This document shows positions 5,240 through 11,028 of a DNA stretch of 11,028 nt, piece after piece. The DNA is from Suilimivivens sp964458255 (GTDB taxonomy: Bacteria; Bacillota; Clostridia; Lachnospirales; Lachnospiraceae). The stretch is from the NCBI GenBank assembly GCA_964458255.1, contig CAYWHY010000045.1:1-11028 (forward strand), given 5' to 3'. How positions within the stretch are numbered: the first letter of the stretch is position 1; every line of letters starts with the position of its first letter. A model generated the notes under the pieces. That model was not told the DNA's origin. It ran no database searches and worked only from the letters and a program-made list of their open reading frames with translations. The position numbers and the translations under genes are program-made.

Positions 5240-7444
5240 TCAGTCATGATTCTCTTCTGTCTGCGGTGCTTTTGCTGTTTCTTCGTAACTTCCTCCTATA
5301 ACCGCTCCCGTAATCGGATCTACCATATTTCCGTTATCAGGGTCTACTGCATATCCCGTTTCCGGGTCAATGGGAAAAGTTTTCCAGATTTCTTCCTGTT
5401 TTTCCCCCGTATTCTCTTTGCTGCCTTCTGCCGCATTCTCCCCTGATTCATTACCATCTTCCCTATGATCCGTGTTATCACTTTCCGTACCGGTCTGTTG
5501 GGTATCAGATGGAGTCATAATTTCAATCTGAAGTGCCTCAAGCTCTGCCTTTTCCGCATCCGAAAGCTCCTCTGTCATAAAAATTCCCATATACGGCAAT
5601 ACTTCGGTCAAAATATTTCTTACTATTCTGGTTGCAAATTTTGCATCATCCTGATATCTTACATTGGGTCTGTCAACTACCACATAAATTGCAATTTCAG
5701 GATCATCTGCCGGTGCATAGCCCATAAAAGAAACCACATAATTTTTTTTATCACGCGGCACCGTTTCTGCTGTTCCCGTCTTTCCTCCAATCATATAACC
5801 TGCCGGTCTTGCTGTTTTTCCGGTACCATGCTCTCCCGTTACTACCGTATTGCAAAATTCTATAATAGTCTCTGATGTTTCTTCCGAAATAGTCTGTTTT
5901 AAGATACGCGGTTCAATATTCTGCACCGTTGCACCACTTGGGCTTATTATTTTACTTACCATATGAGGTTCATAGTAATAGCCACCGTTAATCAATGAAC
6001 AAAACGCAGAAATACCCTGTATCATCGTCACATTAAAGGACTGCCCGAAGGAGTTCGTCGCCACATCCGCAGGTCCCATTGTTTCTGCCGTATAGACCAG
6101 ATTTGCCGTTCTTGCTTCTCCTGCAAGGTCAATATTCGTTTTTAGGCCAAAATTAAAGGTGCGTTGAAAATCTGCAAAAACCGTGCTGCCCATAGCCTGT
6201 GCAACGCGCATCATAACTACGTTGCAGGAGCGCTCTACACCTTCCTGTACCGTCAGCATCCCGTCACCATAGGTATTATGACAGCTGATTTCATGACCGC
6301 CCACCTCTAACATACCTTTACAATTATAACTTTCATTTCCCGTAATGCTTCCACTTTCAATTGCAGCAGCCACCGTAAAGGGCTTTGCCACCGAACCAGG
6401 CTCGAAGGTATCCGCAATACTGAAATTCTTCCATAAAGCATCCAACTGTAAATACATCAGCTGTTCCGATTCTATTGCAGCAAGACTTTCTGTCGTAAGA
6501 TATTCTCCTGTCTTTTGCCCCTTTTCGTCCAGAGCCGGCATACCGATAAGCACTTCTGTATTTCTGGGATTGTTTAAATCAAAATTGGGATAACTTGCCA
6601 TGGCAAGAATTTCTCCTGTATTCACTTTCATGATAATGCAGCCAACATTATTTGCTCCGTTTCCGGTATGATAATTATCTTTATACTCTTCATTAAACTT
6701 AAGCAGATACTTTTCCACAATACTTTGGATATTCGCATCAATCGTGGTAACAATGGAATTACCATCCTGTGCAGCAATAGTCGTTCTTTCCAAATTGGCA
6801 TCGTCATTCAGATAACCGTATTCTCTTCCGGGCACTCCGGACAGAACATCATTATAGTATTCCTCCAAGCCATACTGCCCTACATTGTCATTGGTTGTAA
6901 AGCCCAATATGTCACAGGCAAGTGTATTTCCGGGATATATCCGCTTATATTCCTCTTCAAACCAAATTCCTCTGATTAACGAACCTTCTTCTGCCTGTAA
7001 TTCCATAAAATCCACTATTTCTTCATAAGGTAATCTTTTTGCAAGCACATAATATCGGGAGGTCTCACTGTTTTCCGCGATATAACTGCGGACGCTTGTC
7101 GTTTCAATTCCCAATTTACTTTGAAGGGCCGACAAGGTAGGCTCCAAATATTCTTCCTTATCCGTAATTGCCACAGAGTCCAAAATTACATTATACACTT
7201 TTTCGCTGGCCGCCAGAACACTTCCGTTTGCATCAAGGATGGATCCTCTCTTATACGGAATGGTAGTACTGTCATAGCTTTGCTGGGACAATACCTGCTT
7301 TTTATATCGCTCACCATTATCCCTTGTAATTGTATAAAGACGATAGGATAACCCTGCAAAAGCCAGCAGTACTATCATAAAAAGTACTACCAGCTTCTTC
7401 TGCATTTTCATTGTGAATTTATTATATGCTTTTCTTTTTCCCAT
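5240..7444 (-). CDS. ftsI: FtsI-type class B penicillin-binding protein (septal peptidoglycan transpeptidase, PbpB/PBP2)
   Basis: The septal DD-transpeptidase that cross-links peptidoglycan during division with FtsW and FtsL/DivIB partners. It has a short basic cytoplasmic N terminus, one membrane segment (about 17-38), a dimerisation region (about 63-215), and a transpeptidase domain with all three motifs: S351-V-A-K354, S406-C-N408 and K555-T-G557. The tail after about residue 620 is acidic and low in complexity, ending in three octapeptide-like repeats (DPETGYAV, DPDNGNMV, DPITGAVI). No PASTA domain is seen. Its 734 residues are near the usual 700-odd. Start ATG 7444 has CAGGTG 5-6 bases upstream, 11 bases after the ftsL-like stop. 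It encodes its S-C-N motif with different codons (TCC TGC AAC) from spoVD (AGC TGT AAC), so it lacks the CTGTAA used by the element. Confidence 0.95.
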   Translation of the reverse strand: MGKRKAYNKFTMKMQKKLVVLFMIVLLAFAGLSYRLYTITRDNGERYKKQVLSQQSYDSTTIPYKRGSILDANGSVLAASEKVYNVILDSVAITDKEEYLEPTLSALQSKLGIETTSVRSYIAENSETSRYYVLAKRLPYEEIVDFMELQAEEGSLIRGIWFEEEYKRIYPGNTLACDILGFTTNDNVGQYGLEEYYNDVLSGVPGREYGYLNDDANLERTTIAAQDGNSIVTTIDANIQSIVEKYLLKFNEEYKDNYHTGNGANNVGCIIMKVNTGEILAMASYPNFDLNNPRNTEVLIGMPALDEKGQKTGEYLTTESLAAIESEQLMYLQLDALWKNFSIADTFEPGSVAKPFTVAAAIESGSITGNESYNCKGMLEVGGHEISCHNTYGDGMLTVQEGVERSCNVVMMRVAQAMGSTVFADFQRTFNFGLKTNIDLAGEARTANLVYTAETMGPADVATNSFGQSFNVTMIQGISAFCSLINGGYYYEPHMVSKIISPSGATVQNIEPRILKQTISEETSETIIEFCNTVVTGEHGTGKTARPAGYMIGGKTGTAETVPRDKKNYVVSFMGYAPADDPEIAIYVVVDRPNVRYQDDAKFATRIVRNILTEVLPYMGIFMTEELSDAEKAELEALQIEIMTPSDTQQTGTESDNTDHREDGNESGENAAEGSKENTGEKQEEIWKTFPIDPETGYAVDPDNGNMVDPITGAVIGGSYEETAKAPQTEENHD

Positions 7445-7455
7445 GTAACACCTGC

Positions 7456-7950
7456 TTAATCAGGGATTTTTCCCGTTTGTCTTACATAATCGCTGTCTTC
7501 ACCGTCAAAAGCTACAATCTGTCCTTCCTCTGCGTACTGCATCCCAAGCTCACAGATTGCAATCCTTCTTACTTCTTCCAAATTAACATTACTTGTAATA
7601 CGACTGTAATTTTCGTCATTGTCTAACTTAAGCTGATTCAACTCGCTTTCCAATATGGCAATATGTTTAATACTGTTGGTGATGTCAGACTGTAATTTTA
7701 AATATCCCGTCAATATTACACCTGCGGCTACCATGGCAGCTGCAAGAAACAATACATAGCCAATATTCATATGTAACGCACGCTCCCTGTTCTTGCGGGT
7801 CGTGTGACTTATTTTTCTTATGGGACGCTGCTCTTGTTGCGGAACTGTCTGTAACTTTCTTGCCGCAGAAGAATACTGGTACATTCTGTTACTTTTACCG
7901 GAAGTATTTCTTCCCGATGCAGTTGTCCTTCTGTTTCCTGTTGTCGCCAT
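7456..7950 (-). CDS. ftsL: FtsL-like cell division protein
   Basis: A small bitopic membrane protein expected to act with DivIC/FtsB and DivIB/FtsQ in the divisome that activates FtsW-FtsI. The sequence shows a long basic, Ser/Thr/Gln-rich cytoplasmic region (1-60), a single membrane segment at about 63-85, and an extracellular helical region at about 86-120 with Leu/Ile spacing suited to a coiled coil (SIKHIAILESELNQLKLDN). The conserved-type end NLEEVRRIAICELGMQYAEEGQIV follows, where members of this family often have an A-x-x-x-L-G-M motif. Sequence identity within FtsL is low, so the call leans on topology and position between rsmH and ftsI. ATG 7950 has AAGGAG 11 bases upstream and starts 21 bases after the rsmH stop. 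At 164 residues it is longer than B. subtilis FtsL (about 117), mainly through its cytoplasmic region. Confidence 0.83.
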   Translation of the reverse strand: MATTGNRRTTASGRNTSGKSNRMYQYSSAARKLQTVPQQEQRPIRKISHTTRKNRERALHMNIGYVLFLAAAMVAAGVILTGYLKLQSDITNSIKHIAILESELNQLKLDNDENYSRITSNVNLEEVRRIAICELGMQYAEEGQIVAFDGEDSDYVRQTGKIPD

Positions 7951-7971
7951 TAATACTAAAACTCCTTGTTG

Positions 7972-8907
7972 CTATACTTTTTCAAAAATTCTTAATTTCG
8001 CACTTTTAGAACGCGGATTTACTTCCATTTCTTCTTCGCACGGCAAAATTGGCTTTCCTGTAATTACTCTTCCCTTACTCTTCTTTCCACACACGCAAAT
8101 CGGAAAATTTGCAGGACATGTACAAGGATTTGCCGCCTGCTTAAATGCTGCCTTCACAATTCTGTCCTCTAAGGAATGAAAAGTGATGATACAAAGTCTT
8201 CCTCCCGGAGCAAGTAAATCAATCAGTTCCTCTAAAGATTCTTTCAGAACTTCCAATTCTCTGTTACATTCAATTCTGATTGCCTGAAAAGTTCTCTTAG
8301 AAGGATGTCCGCCATCTGCTCTCATCTTAGCCGGAATTGCCGCTTTGATAATTTCATTAAGCTCTCCCGTCGTTTCAATGAGCTTGTCCGCTCTTGCCTT
8401 TACAATGTGCTTTGCAATATTTTTTGCAAATTTATCTTCTCCGTAATCCCGAATTATCCGGAATAATTCCATCTCACTGTACTCATTCACGATATCTTTG
8501 GCCGTCAGCGACTGACGCATGTCCATTCGCATATCAAGGCGGGTATCATACCGGTAAGAAAAACCTCTGTCCTGATTATCAAGCTGATAAGAGGAAACCC
8601 CCAAATCAAGCATCATACCGTCAATTTTGTCTATACCAAGTCCCGCAAGTACACTCCCGGTATTGCGGTAGTTACTTCTTACTATCGTAATTTTGTCTCC
8701 GAACTTTTTAAGTCTCTCTCCCGCTGCCTGTATAGCCGCATCGTCCTGGTCGATTCCGATTAATCTTCCTTTGTCATTTAACCTTCCGGCTATTTCATGG
8801 GAATGACCGCCTCCGCCGAGAGTGCCGTCTACATAAATGCCTTCCGGCTTGATATTTAGTCCGTCCACTGTTTCTTTAAGCAAAACAGATGTGTGTTTAA
8901 AAACCAT
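7972..8907 (-). CDS. rsmH: 16S rRNA (cytosine-1402 N4)-methyltransferase RsmH (MraW)
   Basis: A SAM-dependent enzyme that methylates N4 of C1402 in the ribosomal P site of 16S rRNA. With the chosen start, the 311-residue protein opens FKHTSVLLKETVDGL and shows the SAM-binding V-D-G-T-L-G-G-G-G-H-S (about 26-36), LIGIDQDD (about 49-56), DLGVSSYQLD (101-110) and I-T-F-H-S-L-E-D-R (about 241-249). A Cys cluster (262, 264, 271, 273) and the KSAKLRIFEK end are typical of clostridial members. An upstream in-frame ATG at 8943 exists, but ATG 8907 is preferred: AAGGCAGGG lies 7 bases upstream, the length matches the family, and it begins 19 bases after the mraZ stop instead of overlapping it. It is co-transcribed with mraZ and ftsL. 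Confidence 0.96.
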   Translation of the reverse strand: MVFKHTSVLLKETVDGLNIKPEGIYVDGTLGGGGHSHEIAGRLNDKGRLIGIDQDDAAIQAAGERLKKFGDKITIVRSNYRNTGSVLAGLGIDKIDGMMLDLGVSSYQLDNQDRGFSYRYDTRLDMRMDMRQSLTAKDIVNEYSEMELFRIIRDYGEDKFAKNIAKHIVKARADKLIETTGELNEIIKAAIPAKMRADGGHPSKRTFQAIRIECNRELEVLKESLEELIDLLAPGGRLCIITFHSLEDRIVKAAFKQAANPCTCPANFPICVCGKKSKGRVITGKPILPCEEEMEVNPRSKSAKLRIFEKV

Positions 8908-8926
8908 CAATAAGCCCTGCCTTTTC

Positions 8927-9358
8927 TTAAATTCCAATACCAAGCTCTATCATATGCTTGGAAATATCTTCCATATCCTGGTATGTCACAGTGCCTTCCC
9001 ATCTGTCCTTACTCCAGATTTCTATTCTTCTACCTACACCGATTAACACGGCATCCTTGGTAATATCTGCAAATTCACGAAGCACAGCAGGTATTAAAAT
9101 TCTCCCCTGTTTGTCCACTTCTACACCGGCTGCTCCTGCTAAGAAGAAACGGGTAAACTGTCTTGCTTCCTTATCCATCATTGGTAATGTATGTAACTTT
9201 TCTTCGAAGGCCTGCCACTCTGTATTGTCAAACACGAACAGACAGCCATCCATTCCCTTTGTTACTACAAATTCATCACCTAACACTTCGCGAAATTTGG
9301 AGGGAATAATCAGTCTGCCTTTAGCATCTATTGTATGGTTGTACTCTCCCATAAACAT
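8927..9358 (-). CDS. mraZ: Transcriptional regulator MraZ
   Basis: An AbrB-fold DNA-binding protein that forms ring-like oligomers and represses its own dcw operon. The protein has the two expected MraZ repeats, M-F-M-G-E-Y-N-H-T-I-D-A-K-G-R-L-I-I-P at the start and V-D-K-Q-G-R-I-L-I-P in the middle, followed by VGRRIEIWSKDRWE. ATG 9358 gives 143 residues, the same length as B. subtilis MraZ, with AGGG 9 bases upstream. ATG 9364 (145 residues, AAGG at 8 bases) is about equally good, while the in-frame GTG at 9379 precedes the ribosome binding site and is unlikely. First gene of the division cluster, preceded by a promoter and a five-repeat operator. Confidence 0.95.
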   Translation of the reverse strand: MFMGEYNHTIDAKGRLIIPSKFREVLGDEFVVTKGMDGCLFVFDNTEWQAFEEKLHTLPMMDKEARQFTRFFLAGAAGVEVDKQGRILIPAVLREFADITKDAVLIGVGRRIEIWSKDRWEGTVTYQDMEDISKHMIELGIGI

Positions 9359-9425
9359 ATGCATTCGCCCTGCCTTCACCAGTTACTCCATGGTCTGCCA
9401 CGGAAAGTGATTTACAATTTAAATT

Positions 9426-9475
9426 CCACCACTTTTAACCACTTGGTTTCACTTTGTACCACTTTCCACCACTTT
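9426..9475 (-). promoter_or_regulatory. MraZ operator: five tandem 10-bp boxes
   Basis: On the minus strand five consecutive 10-mers run without gaps: AAAGTGGTGG, AAAGTGGTAC, AAAGTGAAAC, CAAGTGGTTA, AAAGTGGTGG. They match the known MraZ-box style (AAAGTG plus four variable bases, one per helical turn). They begin at the predicted transcription start and occupy the mraZ leader, consistent with autorepression. Confidence 0.88.
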
Positions 9476-9482
9476 TAGGATT

Positions 9483-9511
9483 ATTCTACCCCATTTTTAT
9501 ATAGTTTTCAA
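9483..9511 (-). promoter_or_regulatory. Sigma-A promoter of the mraZ (dcw) operon
   Basis: TTGAAA (9506-9511) and TAGAAT (9483-9488) are separated by 17 bases. Predicted start is near 9476, at the edge of the MraZ boxes. It probably drives mraZ, rsmH, ftsL, ftsI and, subject to the leader hairpin, spoVD. Confidence 0.82.
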
Positions 9512-9532
9512 GTAAAAAAACCTTATTTGTAT

Positions 9533-9568
9533 AAAAAAAATGCACTTTGCAAATGCTTGCAAAGCGCA
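9533..9568 (-). terminator. Rho-independent terminator of ychF
   Basis: TGCGCTTTGCAA (9557-9568) pairs over 12 bp, with one G-T pair, with TTGCAAAGTGCA (9541-9552) around a GCAT loop. Eight Ts follow (9533-9540). It lies about 65 bases after the ychF stop and separates ychF from the dcw promoter. Confidence 0.9.
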
Positions 9569-9633
9569 TAAAATCAACATTTTCTATATATTGTGTGTCT
9601 CATTTTTCAGATACTACATCTTGAGGTCGTTTT

Positions 9634-10731
9634 CTATACATTAAAGCGGAACAAAATGACATCCCCATCTTTTACCACATATTCTTTCCCTTCCATTCCA
9701 ACCAGACCTTTTTCTCTGGCTGCCGCAAGAGAACCATGTTCTAACAAGTCTTTATAATTGACTACCTCTGCCTTAATAAATCCTCTTTCAAAATCGGAAT
9801 GAATTTTTCCTGCTGCCTGAGGCGCCTTAGTGCCGAGCTTAATAGTCCATGCTCTGGTTTCATCCTCTCCTGCCGTTAAAAAGCTATGCAGTCCAAGCAG
9901 ACGATAACTTGCCTTAATCAGTTTTTCAAGACCTGATTCGGAAAGTCCCAAATCTTCCAAAAACATGGTTTTTTCATCATCATCCAGTTCAGCAATTTCC
10001 TGTTCAATCTGTGCACAGATAACAAATACTTCACTGTCATTTTCTTTTGCAAATTCTCTGACCGCCTTAACCCCTTCATTATCTGCGCCGTCATTGGCAA
10101 GGTCATCTTCCGCAACATTGGCAGCGAAGATAACCGGTTTATAAGTAAGAAGATTGTAGGATGCCAAAAGTGCCAGTTCATCTTCATCTTCCGTTTCATA
10201 GCTCTTAGCCATCCTGCCCTCTTCCAAATGAGCCTTTAATGCTTCTAATAGTGCCGCCTCCTTTGCTAAAGACTTATCCATTCTGGCAGCCTTTCCTGTC
10301 TTGGCAATTCTTCTTTCAAGGATTTCAATATCAGAGAAAATCAATTCCAGATTGATGGTTTCAATGTCACGCATGGGATTGATGCTTCCGTCTACATGCA
10401 CTACATTCGTATCCTCAAAACAACGAACCACATGTACAATGGCATCTACTTCCCTGATATTGCTAAGGAACTGGTTCCCCAAGCCTTCCCCTTTACTTGC
10501 TCCCTTTACAAGACCCGCAATGTCTACAAATTCAATTACAGCCGGTGTCACCTTTTTGGAATGATACATATCTCCCAATAATTTCAGTCTTTCATCCGGC
10601 ACTGCCACGATACCCACATTGGGATCAATGGTACAAAAAGGATAGTTGGCTGATTCTGCTCCTGCTTTGGTCAGTGAATTAAATAAAGTACTTTTCCCGA
10701 CGTTGGGAAGGCCCACGATTCCTAGTTTCAT
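9634..10731 (-). CDS. ychF: Redox-regulated ATPase YchF (Obg-family, OLA1-like)
   Basis: A cytoplasmic P-loop protein of the Obg/TRAFAC group that binds ATP in preference to GTP and associates with ribosomes. The sequence shows the P-loop G7-L-P-N-V-G-K-S-T, D70-I-A-G-L-V-K-G-A-S as the G3 region, and N205-V-A-E208 where true GTPases have N-K-x-D; this change is the family's hallmark of ATP use. A helical region (about 130-190) and a C-terminal TGS domain (about 280-364, ending VKDGDVILFRFNV) complete it. Its 365 residues are normal. Start ATG 10731 has AAGGAGG about 9 bases upstream. It is a monocistronic unit with its own terminator, and its place beside mraZ is a neighbourhood, not an operon. 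Confidence 0.97.
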   Translation of the reverse strand: MKLGIVGLPNVGKSTLFNSLTKAGAESANYPFCTIDPNVGIVAVPDERLKLLGDMYHSKKVTPAVIEFVDIAGLVKGASKGEGLGNQFLSNIREVDAIVHVVRCFEDTNVVHVDGSINPMRDIETINLELIFSDIEILERRIAKTGKAARMDKSLAKEAALLEALKAHLEEGRMAKSYETEDEDELALLASYNLLTYKPVIFAANVAEDDLANDGADNEGVKAVREFAKENDSEVFVICAQIEQEIAELDDDEKTMFLEDLGLSESGLEKLIKASYRLLGLHSFLTAGEDETRAWTIKLGTKAPQAAGKIHSDFERGFIKAEVVNYKDLLEHGSLAAAREKGLVGMEGKEYVVKDGDVILFRFNV

Positions 10732-10751
10732 TTTCTATATTTCCTCCTTAA

Positions 10752-10774
10752 AAAGCCTTGTGTTTACGGGCTTT
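10752..10774 (-). promoter_or_regulatory. Small leader hairpin before the ychF ribosome binding site
   Basis: AAAGCC (10769-10774) and GGCTTT (10752-10757) form a 6-bp stem with an 11-base loop. TT and the AAGGAGG ribosome binding site follow at once. It could be a weak attenuator or simply RNA-stabilising; the sequence does not decide. Confidence 0.3.
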
Positions 10775-10793
10775 CTGTGATTTTGGTGTTTGG

Positions 10794-10829
10794 TTATGTA
10801 CCAATTTATGTACCATTTTATGTACCAAT
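10794..10829. repeat. Three tandem 12-bp repeats upstream of ychF
   Basis: TTATGTACCAAT, TTATGTACCATT and TTATGTACCAAT run without gaps at 10794-10805, 10806-10817 and 10818-10829, differing at one base. Each holds a GTAC palindrome. They lie between -35-like TTGAAA (10829-10834) and the ychF leader, so they may be an operator. Confidence 0.85.
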
Positions 10830-10834
10830 TTCAA
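10807..10834 (-). promoter_or_regulatory. Possible ychF promoter overlapping the repeats
   Basis: TTGAAA (10829-10834) and TACATA (10807-10812) are 16 bases apart. The -10 is imperfect and repeated three times by the 12-bp unit, so the exact start is unclear. Confidence 0.38.
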
Positions 10835-10842
10835 GACAAAAT

Positions 10843-10885
10843 AAAAGAGCCCAATACGATATATCATAATATCATAATCAGACTC
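10843..10885 (-). terminator. Terminator after the PIN-domain gene
   Basis: GAGTCTGAT (10877-10885) pairs fully, using several G-U pairs, with ATTGGGCTC (10847-10855), with further AT pairing inside. A T-rich run TTTTATTTT follows on the minus strand. It lies about 35 bases after the PIN gene stop. Confidence 0.6.
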
Positions 10886-10918
10886 CTTTTTCAACTCTCA
10901 AAAGTTTATCCACACAAC

Positions 10919-11028
10919 TTATATCAAATCATCCATAGTCATACAAGGAAGCTCTTTCTCTTGTCTTAACTGCTTATCATTCGTAAAGAATATATCACAT
11001 CCACTAACAATAGCAGTCGCAATCTGTA
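10919..11028 (-). CDS. PIN-domain protein, C-terminal end only (VapC-like, possible toxin)
   Basis: Only the last 36 codons are inside the window, ending with TAA at 10919-10921. They read QIATAIVSGCDIFFTNDKQL and then a short end with CMTMDDLI. An Ala-rich helix, then G-C-D-I-F-F-T-N-D-K-x-L, then a short strand before the final L-x-D-L-I is the usual C terminus of PIN-domain nucleases, where the Asp of TND belongs to the acidic metal-binding site. Such proteins are often VapC toxins of type II toxin-antitoxin pairs that cleave RNA. The antitoxin gene would be upstream, outside the window, so the toxin role is an inference. The gene is followed by its own terminator. Confidence 0.72.
   Translation of the reverse strand, partial: QIATAIVSGCDIFFTNDKQLRQEKELPCMTMDDLI

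Noticed and set aside
5465..5875. 136-codon plus-strand ORF opposite ftsI
   Set aside because: Cys/Arg/Ile-rich translation typical of antisense of an AT-rich gene; no signal or domain.
8908..8943. ATG at 8943 as the rsmH start
   Set aside because: It would overlap mraZ, has no clear ribosome binding site, and adds residues not typical of the family.
8958..9410. 150-codon plus-strand ORF opposite mraZ
   Set aside because: It mirrors mraZ codons, has no recognisable domain or ribosome binding site, and mraZ is certain.
10797..10970. Plus-strand short ORF beginning MYQFMYHFMYQF over the 12-bp repeats
   Set aside because: The repeat is by chance a multiple of three; there is no ribosome binding site, and it reads antisense through a terminator and the end of the PIN gene.

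Overview
The window looks like a chromosomal segment from a Gram-positive, low-to-moderate GC, spore-forming Clostridia, most likely a Lachnospiraceae. This rests on the gene order, strong AGGAGG-type ribosome binding sites, and the style of the MraZ, RsmH, FtsI and SpoVD proteins. Every supported gene is on the minus strand, so transcription runs from right (11028) to left (1).

From the right end: the C-terminal end of a PIN-domain (VapC-like) protein with its terminator; ychF with an upstream leader carrying three tandem 12-bp repeats, and its own terminator; then the start of the division and cell wall (dcw) cluster. That cluster has a sigma-A promoter, a five-repeat MraZ operator, mraZ, rsmH (mraW), an ftsL-like gene, ftsI (class B PBP) and spoVD (sporulation-specific class B PBP). 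This is the Bacillus-type order mraZ-rsmH-ftsL-pbpB-spoVD.

The outstanding feature is that spoVD is split. Its first 363 codons lie at 4092-5180, and the rest resumes at 607 and runs off the left edge. Between them sits an insertion of about 3.49 kb with three genes: a PutP-type sodium/proline symporter with its own promoter and a strong terminator, a previously unlisted 49-residue small ORF, and a large serine recombinase (505 aa). The recombinase stop codon lies 3 bp from the junction repeat. The six bases CTGTAA occur at both ends (603-608 and 4090-4095). Recombination between them would rejoin spoVD in frame and restore the catalytic S-x-N motif (Ser-Cys-Asn), which the insertion cuts exactly between Cys and Asn. 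Both halves are open and retain the other PBP motifs.

The layout resembles skin-type elements (sigK of Bacillus and Clostridioides difficile), which are excised by a serine recombinase in the mother cell during sporulation. SpoVD is needed only for spore cortex synthesis, so an insertion there is silent in growing cells and could be repaired in the terminal mother cell. I infer a compact, developmentally excised element in spoVD. The small ORF, which overlaps the ribosome binding site of the recombinase and has a sigma-E-like sequence upstream, is a candidate excision (directionality) factor. I cannot recall a described spoVD intervening element of this kind, but novelty, excision and timing are untested here.

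No stretch longer than about 300 bases lacks a gene.
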